From Cohnella ginsengisoli (lineage in GTDB: Bacteria > Bacillota > Bacilli > Paenibacillales > Paenibacillaceae), in assembly GCF_029525555.1 (NCBI RefSeq), contig NZ_JAPDHZ010000002.1, forward strand, positions 843,868-907,867: a DNA stretch of 64,000 bases, given 5' to 3'. Under the pieces are notes generated by a model. It made no database searches. It saw only the letters and a list, made by a program, of their open reading frames with translations, and was not told where the DNA came from. Position numbers and translations under genes: made by a program. Shown one piece after another: positions 8,858 to 19,023 of the stretch. Every line of letters begins with the position of its first letter. Within the stretch, counting starts at the first letter, position 1.

Positions 8858-11281
8858 TTATACACTTGATCTCAGCCGCTTGCCATCGTTACCTTCGGCA
8901 AGCGCCCGCAGCCAATTCCTCAGCTCGGCCGGAGACATCCCGGCCAGCGCCTCGGCCTCCGACCGGAGCAGCGCCTTGCGGTATCTCGCGGACTCCTCCA
9001 GTTGACGCTTCGGCGGCTGAGCGACGATCTCGACCGACGCTCGGCTCCGGCGCAAGAAGCCGAGCTCCTCGAACACGTCCTGCATCATGACGACGTCCGC
9101 GAGCGTCCGGCCGGTTCGTTCCGCCACCTGGCGGAGAAATCCGTCAGGCGTCTCGATCCAGCTCCCTTTGCGTCTCAGCAGGCCGTACACTTCGCCGAAC
9201 TGTTCCCGGCTCGGCATGCGCCCGCCCTGCGGCGATCGGCTGCGCGAGCCTGACGATGCACGGCCGGCCGAGAGGAGATGGATCTCCTCGACGACGCAGC
9301 CGGCGAGCAGCGCCCGCAGCCCCTCCAGTCCATCGCTCGCCTCCGGCAGATCGATGAGCACGAGGCGCAGCGTCTTTGCGCCGGCCGCTGCAGCGGCCGC
9401 TTCGGCGTATGACGCGACGGTCAGCCCGGCGTCTTCGCCGTGCGCCGCACGAAGCTCGGCCATCGCGGCTTCGCCAGCCGCGACGGCGAGCAGGCTCGCC
9501 GCGCCGTTCGCCGCAGCCAGCGTCCGCAAAGCGCTGCGCCAGTCGGCTTCGTGGCGCCGGTCGTGCACGGGCAGCGCCGCCGACTGCCAATCCTGCAGCA
9601 TGAGCTGTACGCGCTTGCTGCCGTTCCACTCGTTCACGGACAGCTCGCCCAGCACGTTCGCCGTCCCGCAGCCCAGCATGGCGCCGCAGTCGGCGCCTCT
9701 GCCGAAGCAAACGGCCTCCAGCTTGCGGCCGCCTTGCCCCAGCACCACGCGCAGATGCCTGCTCTCCTTGCCCATCGCCTTGGCGTCGATCACTTCCGCG
9801 CCGCGCAGCACGAAACGGGGCGAAGGATTGCCGATGCCGCACGGTTCAAGCGCGCGAAGCTGCTCGGCCGCCTCGAGCGTCAGCTCGGATGCCCTGCAGA
9901 CGAGATCCGCCTTTTTGCGCGGAATCCAGTCGTCCGCCGACAGCCAGCTTTCCGCCAGCGCGGACAGCTTCTCGCCCAGCGCGGCGACCCGCTCGGCGCG
10001 CATCGTCATGCCGGCCGCCGCCTTGTGGCCGCCAAAATGCTCCAGCTCCTCCGCGCAGGCCGTGAGCGCGGCATGCAGGTCGAAGCCTTCGATCGAGCGA
10101 GCCGAGCCCTTGCACAGGCCCGTGGCGGCGTCTGCCGCCAAGACGACGGTCGGCTTGTAGTAGCGTTCGACGAGCTTCGAGGCGACAAGTCCCGCGATGC
10201 CCGCGTTCCAGCCCTCGCCTGCGACGACGATGACCGCGGGGCCGCTTCCGCCATGGGCGGCCGCGATGGCCTGCCAAGCGGCATCGGCTTGGACGAGCGT
10301 GTCCTCCACCAGCTGCTGCCGCTCCTGGTTCAGCATGTCCAGCTCCGCGGACAGCAGCTCGGCTTCGCGCTGATCGGCGGTGATGAGCAGCCGCAGCGCC
10401 GTATCCGCTTCGGCCAACCGGCCGCCCGCGTTCAGCCGCGGCGCGAGCCCGAACGCGATGCGGCCGCTCGTGAGCCGCCCCGGCTCGGCGCCGGAGATTT
10501 GCGCCAACGCCTTGATGCCGGGCGACGGCCGCGCGTTCATCTCTTCGAGTCCGAGCTTCACGATCGCGCGGTTTTCGCCCGTCAGCGGCATCAAATCCGC
10601 GACGACGCCGATCGCCGCGACGTCCGCGAACGCAAGATCCGGTTCGCCGAGCATCGCATGCGCCACCTTGAACGCGACCGCGGAGCCCGTCAGCTCCTTG
10701 AACGGATAGGGACAACCTGGCTGCTTCGGATTGACGATGGCGACCGCCGCGTCCGGTAAAACGGCGGGCGGCTCGTGGTGATCGGTAACGACGACGTCGA
10801 TGCCGAGCGTTGCCGCATAGGCGATTTGCTCTACGGCGCTGATCCCGTTGTCCACCGTTACGATGAGCTTGACGCCCGCCTCGGCCGCCCGGTCGATCGC
10901 GGGCAGATTGAGCCCGTAGCCTTCCTTGCTTCGATGCGGAATGTATGTATCGAAGTCGGCGCCGAACCGGCTAAGCAGCCTGTGCATAAGCGCCGTCGAG
11001 GTCACGCCGTCCGCATCGTAATCGCCGTATATGCGGATGCGCTCCCCGCCTTCGATCGCTTGGCGAATCCGGGCCACCGCCCGGTCCATGCCGAGCAGCA
11101 AGTAGGGATCGTGCAGGTCGCGGAGCCCGGGATGCAAAAATCGCTCCGCATCCTCCGGCTGGCGATAGCCCCGCGATACGAGAAGGCGGCTGACGAGCGG
11201 CGCCAGTCCCAGCTGAGCGCCCAGCGCTGCCGCCACTTCGTCGTCCTCTTCCGCCAATACCCAGCGATAGGTGGATTTCAC
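8858..11281 (-). CDS. recJ: Single-stranded-DNA-specific exonuclease RecJ
   Basis: 807-residue 5'-3' ssDNA exonuclease of recombination and mismatch repair. The DHH-family motifs are clear: DYDADG at 87-92, a DNG motif near 144, and DHH at 167-169. A DHHA1 domain follows (about 340-470, with HFGGHKAAAGM), then the OB-fold region and the extra C-terminal domain seen in Firmicute RecJ. A Ser/Arg-rich linker (SGSRSRSPQGG) lies near residue 690. The start ATG matches the family. A strong hairpin separates it from the upstream transporter gene. Confidence 0.96.
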   Translation of the reverse strand: MKSTYRWVLAEEDDEVAAALGAQLGLAPLVSRLLVSRGYRQPEDAERFLHPGLRDLHDPYLLLGMDRAVARIRQAIEGGERIRIYGDYDADGVTSTALMHRLLSRFGADFDTYIPHRSKEGYGLNLPAIDRAAEAGVKLIVTVDNGISAVEQIAYAATLGIDVVVTDHHEPPAVLPDAAVAIVNPKQPGCPYPFKELTGSAVAFKVAHAMLGEPDLAFADVAAIGVVADLMPLTGENRAIVKLGLEEMNARPSPGIKALAQISGAEPGRLTSGRIAFGLAPRLNAGGRLAEADTALRLLITADQREAELLSAELDMLNQERQQLVEDTLVQADAAWQAIAAAHGGSGPAVIVVAGEGWNAGIAGLVASKLVERYYKPTVVLAADAATGLCKGSARSIEGFDLHAALTACAEELEHFGGHKAAAGMTMRAERVAALGEKLSALAESWLSADDWIPRKKADLVCRASELTLEAAEQLRALEPCGIGNPSPRFVLRGAEVIDAKAMGKESRHLRVVLGQGGRKLEAVCFGRGADCGAMLGCGTANVLGELSVNEWNGSKRVQLMLQDWQSAALPVHDRRHEADWRSALRTLAAANGAASLLAVAAGEAAMAELRAAHGEDAGLTVASYAEAAAAAAGAKTLRLVLIDLPEASDGLEGLRALLAGCVVEEIHLLSAGRASSGSRSRSPQGGRMPSREQFGEVYGLLRRKGSWIETPDGFLRQVAERTGRTLADVVMMQDVFEELGFLRRSRASVEIVAQPPKRQLEESARYRKALLRSEAEALAGMSPAELRNWLRALAEGNDGKRLRSSV

Positions 11282-11311
11282 CTTCGAATCGCTCCTTTCT
11301 GCCTTACAGCA

Positions 11312-11345
11312 CTGTGGACTCCGCCTTGGGCGGCGGAGTCCACAG
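11312..11345 (-). other. 14-bp perfect hairpin between the CDF gene and recJ
   Basis: CTGTGGACTCCGCC pairs with GGCGGAGTCCACAG around a 6-base loop, directly after the transporter stop and 31 bp before recJ. No T-tract follows on the minus strand, so it may act as an mRNA 3'-end stabiliser or weak terminator rather than a canonical one. Confidence 0.6.
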
Positions 11346-11349
11346 CGAT

Positions 11350-12280
11350 TTATTGAATTAAAGTAGGCATTTCTTCTTCTTGGTGATTCGATTTGTAGGG
11401 ATAACCCGGATCGTACGGCTCGACGCGCACGCTGGCGTCCGAGACGTGCAGAAACCGCTTGGTCAGCTGTCTTCGCACGCGCTGCGCGACATCGTGACCG
11501 TCCAATACCGAGATGCGCGGATTCACGCGAATAAGGACGTCTATGATCACATAATGACCGTGTTCCTTCGCTCTGAGCTCGTCGACGGCGACGACGCCGT
11601 CGACCCGCTGTACCACTTCAAGCAGCGTCTGCGCGTCCACCTCGTCCATCGGCCTGCGTTCGACCGCGCCGATGGCGGAAGCCGCCTGCCGGTACCCCAT
11701 CCGGAGTACGAATACGCCGATCACGAGTCCCGCCGCCGGATCGAGCACGTACAGGACGGGCAGGTTCAGCAGCTGACCGGTCATGGCGCCGGCCGTACCG
11801 ACCAGCGCGGTCAACGATGCGAACACGTCCGAGCGATCGGTTCGCGACGCTTCGGGTCGCAGTCCCATTCGGTGCTCGTAGCTGCGGCGGTACAGGATCA
11901 GCGCTTCGCGGGCGACCATGCCGGCCGCGATGACGATGACGGCGCCCCAGCCGGGCGCGCGGTCCTCGCCCCATGCGATCGCGCGCAGCGAGGAGATCGC
12001 CATCTCGAGACCGGCGAGCAGCAGCAGCGCCGCGAAGACGACGGCCGCCACCGCTTCGCGCTGCCGCTCGGCGGCGCCGCGGGGCGCGATGGCCCGGCGA
12101 TGCCGCAGATAAGAATTGACGGCGGCGGCGAAGTCGGCGGCCGAATGGCAGGCGTCCGCCATCAGCGCTTTGCTGCCCGTGAACCAACCCGCGAGACCCT
12201 TGAAGACCGACAGTACGAGCAACCCGAGCAGGGAAACCTTGATGCCATGCAGCGTTTTGCCGGTCCTTTTTTTGAGTCAT
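11350..12280 (-). CDS. Cation diffusion facilitator family transporter (one frameshift)
   Basis: CDF divalent-metal/proton antiporter, about 309 residues after repair, with TM helices across the first two thirds and a cytoplasmic C-terminal metal-binding domain (KEHGHYVIIDVLIRV, SDASVRVEPYDPGYPY). The TM2 metal site motif ADACHSAADF and a partner DRSD in TM5 are visible. The first codons (MTQK..., ATG at 12280 with GAGGTG upstream) are in a different frame from the rest; one extra A/T in the 7-base run at 12267-12273 accounts for it and restores an N-terminus reading KRTGKTLHGIKVSLLG. Metal specificity cannot be told. Confidence 0.88.
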
Positions 12281-12310
12281 CTTATCGATACACCTCTATT
12301 CCTTATTCCA

Positions 12311-13228
12311 TCAAGGCGCCGGCTGCGCCTTGACGGGCTTGGCAGGCTTCGCTTTGCGTTTCATCCAGAACCAGAGCGGGCTGGCGATGAAGATGGAGGA
12401 ATAGGCGCCGCTGATCAAACCGAAGATCATGGCGAGCGAGAACATCTTGATCGATTCGCTGCCGAAAACGAAGAGGCAGACGGCGGCGAAAGCGACGGTG
12501 ACGACCGTATTGATCGAGCGGGTCAGCGTCTGGGTAATGCTGTCGTTGACGACCTTGGCGAGATCGGCTTCGGACTTGACCTTGGCGAAGCGCATGTTCT
12601 CCCGGATCCGGTCGAAAATGACGACGGTATCGTTGATCGAGTAGCCGATGATCGTCAGCACGGCGACGATAAACGGAAGATTGACTTCCAGATGGAAGAT
12701 CGAGAACAGCGTGATAACGATAAACGCGTCATACAGCAGCGCGATGACCGACGAGATCGCGTATCGCCATTCGAAGCGGATCGCGATGTAAATGATGATG
12801 CCGAGCGAAGCGATCAGGACGCCGCGCAGGGCGTTCGTCTGCTGCTCCTTGGCGATCTCTACGTCTACGATGTTCTTTTCGAACGAGGCCTTGTCGTCGA
12901 ACTGGGACTTGAAGTCCGATTCGAGCTTGCTTTGCTGGTCTTCCGTCAGCGCGGCCTTGAACCGGATCGACAGGCGTTCGGCGGCGGTCGTCAGGTGGTA
13001 CTCGCCTAGCTCTTCCTTCTCGAGAAACGCCTTGAGGTTGTCGCCATTCACTTGCTTCGTAATGGCGATGTCCACGGACGTGCCCGATTGGAAATCGATG
13101 CCGTAGTTCAGGCCGCGGATGGAGAGAGACAAAATGCCGATCAGCACGATGACGAGCGAAGCGATGAAGAAAGGCTTGCTCCATTTGATCCAGTCGATGT
13201 CGTGAAACTTATAGCGCACGGATTTCAC
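12311..13228 (-). CDS. secF: Protein translocase subunit SecF
   Basis: 305-residue inner-membrane subunit of the SecDF complex, which uses the proton gradient to pull preproteins out of SecYEG. TM1 (about 19-40), the external P4-type domain and five clustered C-terminal TM helices with VLTIIGYSINDTVVIFDRIRE are present. The reading frame opens at a GTG at 13228, but a second GTG at 13219 (protein MRYKFHDIDW) has the better spacing, 10 bases from AAGGAG, and may be the true start. It overlaps the end of secD, so SecD and SecF are made from two coupled genes rather than the fused SecDF of B. subtilis. Confidence 0.94.
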   Translation of the reverse strand: MKSVRYKFHDIDWIKWSKPFFIASLVIVLIGILSLSIRGLNYGIDFQSGTSVDIAITKQVNGDNLKAFLEKEELGEYHLTTAAERLSIRFKAALTEDQQSKLESDFKSQFDDKASFEKNIVDVEIAKEQQTNALRGVLIASLGIIIYIAIRFEWRYAISSVIALLYDAFIVITLFSIFHLEVNLPFIVAVLTIIGYSINDTVVIFDRIRENMRFAKVKSEADLAKVVNDSITQTLTRSINTVVTVAFAAVCLFVFGSESIKMFSLAMIFGLISGAYSSIFIASPLWFWMKRKAKPAKPVKAQPAP

Positions 13229-14460
13229 TCTCCTTTACGCCATAGTAGCCGACCTTGTTGAACTTGCCGCTCTTCACGAGCAGGTGCATCAAGTAGCGGG
13301 GCAGGAAGATGTTGGTCGCGATGTTGCAGATGATCGACGCGAGCAGCACGACCGCGAAGCCCTTGACCGAGCCTTGGCCGATAAAGTAAAGCACGGCGCC
13401 GGCGATAATGTTCGTGATATGCGCGTCGATGATCGTGCGAAAGCTGTTCTTGTTGCCGGACCGCAGCGACGACGCGATGCTCTTGCCCGTACGAATCTCG
13501 TCCTTGATCCGTTCGGCCGTGATGATGTTCGAGTCGACCGCGATGCCGATGCCGAGCACGAACGCGGCGATGCCGGGCAGCGTCAGCGTCGCGCCCATCA
13601 GCCAGAATACGCCGATCAGCAGCCAGACGAAGACGAGCAAGCAGAAGCCTGCGATGACGCCGGGAAGACGGTAAAAAACGACCATAAAAACGAAGATAGC
13701 GACCGATGCGATGATGCCGGCCAGCAGCGTCTCTTCAAGCGACTTTTTGCCGAGCGTCGCGCCTACGCTTTGCGTATACTTCTCGGTCAGCTTCAGCGGC
13801 AGCGCGCCGAGGTTGATCGTGTCGGCCAGCGCCTTGGCGTCGGCGGGCGTCGGCTGGCCGGAGATGGTGGCCGTGCCATCCGTGAATACGCCCTGGACGG
13901 TCGGATCGGACAGCAGGTCCTCGTCGAGATAGATCGCGAGCTGCTTGCCCAGGAGGCGCGTCGAGATTTCTTCGAACTTCTTCTTGTCCTTGACCTGGAT
14001 GGCGACTAGCGGTTCTCTGAGTTGGTTGTACTCGACCTTCGCGGCGCCTTCCTTGAACTCGTTGCCTTGTAATTCGACCTTGCAATATCCAGCGTCAGCC
14101 GCGCAACCATCCGCACTGCGGAAAGTAAGGACGGCCGGTTTTTGCAGCATCTTGCGGACTTCCGCCTCGTCGGCGACACCCGCGATCTTGACGCGGATCC
14201 GGTTCTTGCCTTCCGGCGTCACTTCGGATTCCCCGACACCGCGCGCGTCGATCCGCTTTTTTGATGCTCTCGGCCGTCTTGTTTAGCGAATCCTTCGTGA
14301 CTTCGCCCGTTCCCGAGAGCGGGGATGCTTCGTACAAAATTTCAAAGCCGCCTTGCAAATCGAGCCCTAGCTTCGTCTTGTCCAGTAAATACGGGCTGGT
14401 AGCCGCGATAACGCCGAACGAAACGAGAACCACGAGCACGAAAGCGAGCATCCGGTTCAT
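13209..14460 (-). CDS. secD: Protein translocase subunit SecD (one frameshift)
   Basis: About 417-residue partner of SecF. TM1 at the N-terminus is followed by the D1 motif LGLDLQGGFEILYEA, the P1 base domain, the conserved IALYLDED-like stretch and six C-terminal TM helices with FVLGIGIAVDSNIITAERI. The start is ATG at 14460 (MNRMLAFVLV). The frame breaks in the 6-base T run at 14257-14262 (A run in the gene); five bases give the expected ESIKKRIDARGVGESEV. SecD loss is severely harmful in most bacteria, so I read this as a sequence error. A terminator lies upstream, so secD/secF probably have their own promoter. Confidence 0.92.
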
Positions 14461-14553
14461 ATGGTATTGCCGACCCCTTTCGATTCTCAATGTTCCTATT
14501 ATACCTACGCGCTCAAAGCGAAGTCAATTTGTCGAAACGTCATGAGAAGTGCG

Positions 14554-14580
14554 AAAAAAGGCTCCCGGAAAGGGAGCCTT
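14554..14580 (-). terminator. Rho-independent terminator after comN
   Basis: Minus-strand stem AAGGCTCCC/GGGAGCCTT with a short loop and T6, between comN and secD. Confidence 0.88.
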
Positions 14581-14627
14581 CGGGCCCGTATCCATTAGCT
14601 GGAACGCGCCCGATTCGCCTCGGTAAT

Positions 14628-14897
14628 CTATCGTCTCTTCTCTCCTCGATAGATGCTCAGCGTAATATAGTTCATGAAGTTCGTCACCTTCAGCGACAGG
14701 ATATCGTTGACGATCGCATGCAGCGGAGGGGTTCCCTTCTTGTGATACTTGTCGCTCACGCATTCCCAAATCTCGGGCCCCGTCGCCTGGTCGTAGCCGA
14801 TCATCCGGAACTCCTCGGCCTTGCTCTCGCAAAGCTCCCTGATCGTACGGTTCAATTCCGCCTCGTCCATGCCGTCCACGCGCATCTCGTCCGTCAT
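14628..14897 (-). CDS. comN: ComN-like post-transcriptional regulator (YrzD family)
   Basis: 89-residue acidic protein with a central helix-turn segment (GTPPLHAIVNDILSLKV) and the C-terminal NYITLSIYRGE typical of the YrzD/ComN family. In B. subtilis ComN acts post-transcriptionally on the comEA leader and sits between spoVB and secDF; the same neighbours are found here, which is the main support. The ATG is preceded by GGGAGAAC. It is followed by its own terminator. Confidence 0.85.
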   Translation of the reverse strand: MTDEMRVDGMDEAELNRTIRELCESKAEEFRMIGYDQATGPEIWECVSDKYHKKGTPPLHAIVNDILSLKVTNFMNYITLSIYRGEKRR

Positions 14898-15118
14898 CGG
14901 CAGTTCTCCCTTCCAGCTTCGCGCCTGCTGTCTTGCCGCCCCGCTTGTCTACTCGCGTTCCACTCAAACCAACCGTATATACCTTTCGTCGCCGCTTGCC
15001 GAATTCCTGCAAAACGCATTCTTCGCGGTTCGTCCGGCAAGGCTTGGCATGATTGCGGACAGCCCCCCGCATATGCATGAGAGGTAGACGAACCGAAGAG
15101 CGAAGGATGGGATGAACC

Positions 15119-16718
15119 TTGTCGCCGCGCAAACAAACCTTTATCCAGGGAGCCATGATCCTGCTCGCCGCCGGTCTTCTCAACCGATTGCTCGGCTTCG
15201 TGCCCCGAATCGCGCTGCCGCGGCTGATCGGCGCCGAGGGCGTAGGGCTCGTCCAGCTTGTTTTTCCTTTTTTTTATCGTCGTGCTGACAATTATCACCG
15301 GCGGATTGCCGCTGGCGGTGGCGAAGCTCGTGGCCGCCGCCGATTCCCGCGGGGACGCGGAAGAGGCCGTCCGCATCCGCCGAACGGCGCTGACCATCGC
15401 GCTGACGGCCAGCTTGATCGTATGCGGGCTGTGCCTCGCGCTGTCGGACTGGATCTCGTCCAGCCTGATGACCGATCCGCGGGTTCACAGCGCGTTCCTG
15501 GCCATTATCCCTGTCATTCCGCTCGTGGCCGTATCCGCCATCTGGCGGGGTTACTTCCAAGGGAAGCAGGACATGCTGCCGACGGCTGTCTCGCAGACGG
15601 TCGAGACGGTGATCCGAATCGCGCTCTCGTTGACGCTCGCCTTTTTGTTCCTGCCATGGGGACTCGAGGCGGCCGCAGCGGGCGCGATGATCGGGACTGG
15701 CGCAGGCGAGCTGGCCGGACTCGCGGCGCTCTGGCTTCATCTGCGGGGCGAAGCCCGCGGACGCGGAAAAACCGAAGGCTCGCCTTCTGACACAGGCGCG
15801 CCCGCCGCTATGGACGGACCTCCGCCGCCGTCGGATGCCAAAGAGAGCCGAACGCGCGCCCTGCTTCAGATCGCGGTTCCCGTTACGGGCAGCCGGATGA
15901 TCGGTTCATTATCCTACCTGTTCGAGTCGATCCTCACGGCGCGCGCCTTGATCGCGGCCGGCCTCGGCACCGCCGCGGCCACCGCCCAGTATGGCATCCT
16001 CCAAGGCATGGTCATCCCGCTGCTGCTGCTGCCAGGCTCGCTCACCTTTTCGCTGGCGACGTCGCTCGTGCCGTCGCTGTCGGAGGCCGCCGCCCACGGC
16101 GACCGGCCCGCCATCCAGAAGCGCCTTCATCAATCGATGCGACTGGCCGTCGTGACCGGCGCTCCTTTTATCATCCTGATGGCATTGTTCGGTCGGCCGA
16201 TCTGCGGGCTCATTTACGGAGATCCCGAGCCCGGCGCCTTGTTGAGCCTGCTGGCTCCCGCCGCCGTGTTCCTGTACATGCAGGCGCCGCTTCAGGCTGC
16301 GCTTCAGGCGCTGGACCGTCCGGGCACGGCGCTTTTCAATACGTTCGCGGGAGCCTTGGTGAAGCTGGTCCTGATCGTTCAGCTGGCGTCGAAGCCCGAG
16401 CTCGGCATCCGCGGCGCGGTCATTGCCATCGGCGCCAACATGGCGCTTGTCACGCTGCTGCATTGGATCAGCGTCGTCCGGTTGACGGGCGTCCGATTGC
16501 TCCCCGGCGACTTCCTCAAGATCGGCGCCGCCATGACGATTATGGGCGCGGTCGCGCTCTGGATATGGAACGCCGGCAGGCTGCCGGGCGTCTGGCTGGA
16601 CCTTCTGGCGGCAGGGATCCTCTCGCTCGTCGTTTATTTGCTCCTTCTTATGGCCATGAGGCTGATCGACAGGCATGACGCTGCGCGCATTCCGATCTTC
16701 GGTCGCTTTTTCAAATAA
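15119..16718 (+). CDS. spoVB: SpoVB/MurJ-family polysaccharide or lipid flippase (one frameshift)
   Basis: Multi-pass membrane protein of the MOP superfamily, about 532 residues after repair. B. subtilis SpoVB is required for spore cortex formation and is thought to flip lipid-linked peptidoglycan precursor. The N-terminus KQTFIQGAMILLAAGLLNRL and GAEGVGLVQLVFP match the family. The frame changes in the 8-base T run at 15268-15275; seven bases give PFFIVVLTIITGGLPLAVAKLV, the same length as the B. subtilis protein at that place. The start is a TTG at 15119 behind AAGGATG. It converges with yrbG, the stops lying 6 bp apart. Confidence 0.9.
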
Positions 16719-16724
16719 GAAGCG

Positions 16725-17413
16725 CTAATTCCTTCGATTGATATAGAGCCGTCCTTTGTGATCCAAGCTGCAGAACGCGACCTGCTTAAACGCTTTGACG
16801 CCTTCCCGCCGCAACTCCTGCCTGAGCCAAAACCGGTTTTTGCCGATGCGCTCGAGGCTGTCGTCTTGTACGAGGCCATCCATGATCAGGGGGGAGCGGC
16901 AGCAATCCGTATTTGATTTTCGGCTTCGTTTCCTCTTGGGGCGGCGGCGCCTCCGGCTTTTGTTTATCGGCCATGATCACCGACAGTTTGCCTGACGATT
17001 CGAGCACCGCGAGCTCGACGTCCGCGATGTGGTCGATCCTGTTTTCCCGGAGCTGCATCATCAGATCGTCGAGGCTGTAACGCTGCTTTTTCATTTCTCT
17101 CCAATTCAAGTCGCCTTGCCTTATGATGACGCTAGGCTTGCCTTCGAACCATAGACGAAGCCGGCGGTTTTTTTAACGTAATGGTGGATACGATCAGTTG
17201 CACGACAACGAGCACGGCCATCGGCGCGGCCGCGTACAGAAGCGGGCGGCTCGGGGCTTCGATCGCGATGACGGCGATCTCGGCGATCATGATCGAGATG
17301 ACGAGATCGAACACCGACAGCTTGCCAATCTCGCGTTTGCCCATCAATCGCAGGATGAGGAATACGAATAAGTACATAAGCAGCGTCCGGATCGTGATCG
17401 CCGTCAATTCCAA
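16725..17413 (-). CDS. yrbG: DUF421/YetF-family membrane protein (YrbG-like; two frameshifts)
   Basis: About 228 residues after repair. Three N-terminal TM helices (RTLLMYLFVFLILRLMGKRE, LVISIMIAEIAVIAIE and AAPMAVLVVVQLIVSTITL) precede a cytoplasmic DUF421 domain with WFEGKPSVIIRQGDLNWREM and LPLIMDGLVQDDSLERIGK. The start is TTG at 17413 (GGGAGG eight bases upstream). Frameshifts fall in the 7-base T run at 17168-17174 and the 6-base G run at 16889-16894; one base less in each rebuilds a full-length protein. Family function is not well defined; some YetF proteins affect spore germination. Synteny with spoVB supports the YrbG name. Confidence 0.85.
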
Positions 17414-17588
17414 GTGCCGTTCCTCCCTTTGCAGGTATCGGAGTCGAGCCTGAGATTGTAGTCTCACCGCGCATCACGTACGCGATACGGTCCGGCTTCG
17501 CGGAAATTATCGGCATTCCCCAGTACTACCCGCGGGTACAAGCCCATACAATGGTACAAATCGCTTGAAATCAAAGGAGTGCATCGAT

Positions 17589-17997
17589 ATGATTCCCGTA
17601 CGCGTATCCGGCATTCGCATCGCATCCCCCCCTGGTCGCGGGCTTCGTCTGGGCGTTTATTTGGCTGGGTCTCGGCACGCTTGCGCTTTCGATCCTGCTT
17701 TACAGCTCGTCCATGCCGGAAACGAAGCTTCTTTCCTGGGTATTCGGCGTTCACGGGGCGGCCAGTCTCGCCGGCGGATTCACCGCAGCCAAAAGATCCG
17801 GCAAGCGCGGCTGGTATATCGGCGCCATCGCTGGCTTGCTTTATGCGGTCGCGGTCGTACTCATCGGATTTCTTTCGCAGGACATCGGCTTCGATTCCCG
17901 CATGGGACTGCTGGGATTGATCGCTGCGCTTGCAGGCGCCTTCGGAGGCATGCTGGGCGTGAACGCCGGCGCTGGAGCAAACGCGAGGCGCATGTAA
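17589..17997 (+). CDS. yrzE: TIGR04086-family four-TM membrane protein (YrzE-like; one frameshift)
   Basis: About 135 residues after repair, with four hydrophobic helices (LVAGFVWAFIWLGLGTLALS; WVFGVHGAASLAGGFTAA; YIGAIAGLLYAVAVVLIGFL; GLLGLIAALAGAFGGMLGVN). ATG at 17589 follows AAAGGAG at good spacing. The frame breaks in the 7-base C run at 17626-17632; six bases restore IASPLVAGF. In B. subtilis yrzE lies between yrbG and yajC, as here. Function unknown. It is divergent from yrbG, so the 175 bp between them must hold both promoters; the only structure I see there is a 12-bp palindrome TACCCGCGGGTA at 17527-17538. Confidence 0.82.
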
Positions 17998-18086
17998 CCG
18001 GTAAAATAAAACGCCTCCCCTCCGTTAGAATTAGTAAAATCGTGATATACTGATACAATCATTTCTAGCGGCAAGGAGCGAATTCG

Positions 18087-18956
18087 TTGATCGTATTCGG
18101 CAGCATGACAACCATATCCGCGCTGACGGCCGTCACGGTGGCGCTTCTCGTAGGATACGGCACCGCGAGACAGCCTTTGGCCGCGGCGGCCGCTTTCGTT
18201 ACCAAGCTGTATCGTTCTCCCAAAAAGTTGATCTTGTTTCTCTCGTTGCTTCTGATCATGGCGCTCAACAAGTTCGAACTGAACCTGGAGGCCGCCTTGC
18301 CCGTCCCCCGCGATCTCACCCGCATGCTCGTAGGCTGGGAAGGCAGTTGGCAGGGCACTTTGCAGCGAGCGCTCGAATCCCCTTGGCTCACGATCTTTTG
18401 CGCGTTTTTCTACCTGGTCGTTTTCCAGGGATTTATGGTCGCTTCTTTGATCCTCTATGCCAGCGCCGGCAAGGACAAACTTTACTACGCGCTATGCATC
18501 GCCTTGCTGCTGAATTACTTGGTCGCCGTCCCGTTCTATTTGTTCGTTCCCGTTCACGAAGCATGGGCCGCTTCGCCGAATATCCGTTTTCTGATGCTTG
18601 ACGCTTTTCCGAGCTTCGAGACGCAGTATCGCCGCCTGTCCGGCTTGGACAACTGCTTCCCGAGCCTGCATACGTCCATCTCCGTGACGATGGCGCTTCT
18701 GGCGCTTCGCTCCGGCAGCAGGCGCTGGGCGATATTCGGCGTCGCGAATGCCGTTATTATCGTTTTTTCCATCTTCTACCTCGGCATACACTGGGCTACC
18801 GACATGTTCGCGGGCATCGTCCTTGCGGCAAGCGCGGTTGCCATCGGGCTTAAAGTCGGCGCTTGGGCGGATCGCCCGGCGGTTCGCCGCAAGCGTCAGC
18901 CCCGGATTCAGGACGAGTTCAAGAAACTGGCGCCTACGCGTATGACGGATTCTTGA
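18087..18956 (+). CDS. PAP2-superfamily (phosphatidic acid phosphatase-like) membrane protein
   Basis: 289-residue membrane protein with about six TM helices. The PAP2 catalytic blocks are NCFPSLHTSI (residues about 191-200) and FYLGIHWATDMFAG (about 231-244); the HxxxxD arrangement of the second block is intact. Such proteins remove phosphate from lipid phosphates or transfer lipid head groups; the size and spacing resemble the AUR1/inositol-phosphotransferase-like branch, but I cannot assign a substrate. The start is a TTG at 18087 with AAGGAG eight bases upstream. It is an insertion in the otherwise conserved yrzE-yajC neighbourhood. Confidence 0.85.
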   Translation: MIVFGSMTTISALTAVTVALLVGYGTARQPLAAAAAFVTKLYRSPKKLILFLSLLLIMALNKFELNLEAALPVPRDLTRMLVGWEGSWQGTLQRALESPWLTIFCAFFYLVVFQGFMVASLILYASAGKDKLYYALCIALLLNYLVAVPFYLFVPVHEAWAASPNIRFLMLDAFPSFETQYRRLSGLDNCFPSLHTSISVTMALLALRSGSRRWAIFGVANAVIIVFSIFYLGIHWATDMFAGIVLAASAVAIGLKVGAWADRPAVRRKRQPRIQDEFKKLAPTRMTDS

Positions 18957-18960
18957 ATCA

Positions 18961-19002
18961 TAAAACAAGCCGCCAGGTCGCGAGACCCGGCGGCTTGTTT
19001 TA
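18961..19002. terminator. Bidirectional terminator between the PAP2 gene and yajC
   Basis: Perfect 14-bp stem TAAAACAAGCCGCC/GGCGGCTTGTTTTA between convergent genes, with T-rich ends on both strands. Confidence 0.92.
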
Positions 19003-19023
19003 TTTCTTCGTTATTGCTATTGA

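Noticed and set aside
14257..14262. Programmed ribosomal frameshifting in secD and minD
   Set aside because: No slippery heptamer with a downstream structure stands out, and the same one-base homopolymer pattern recurs in unrelated genes, so an error explanation is simpler.
17464..17588. Small gene in the gap between yrbG and yrzE
   Set aside because: The open frames there run across both genes antisense and have no ribosome-binding site; the gap fits a divergent promoter region.
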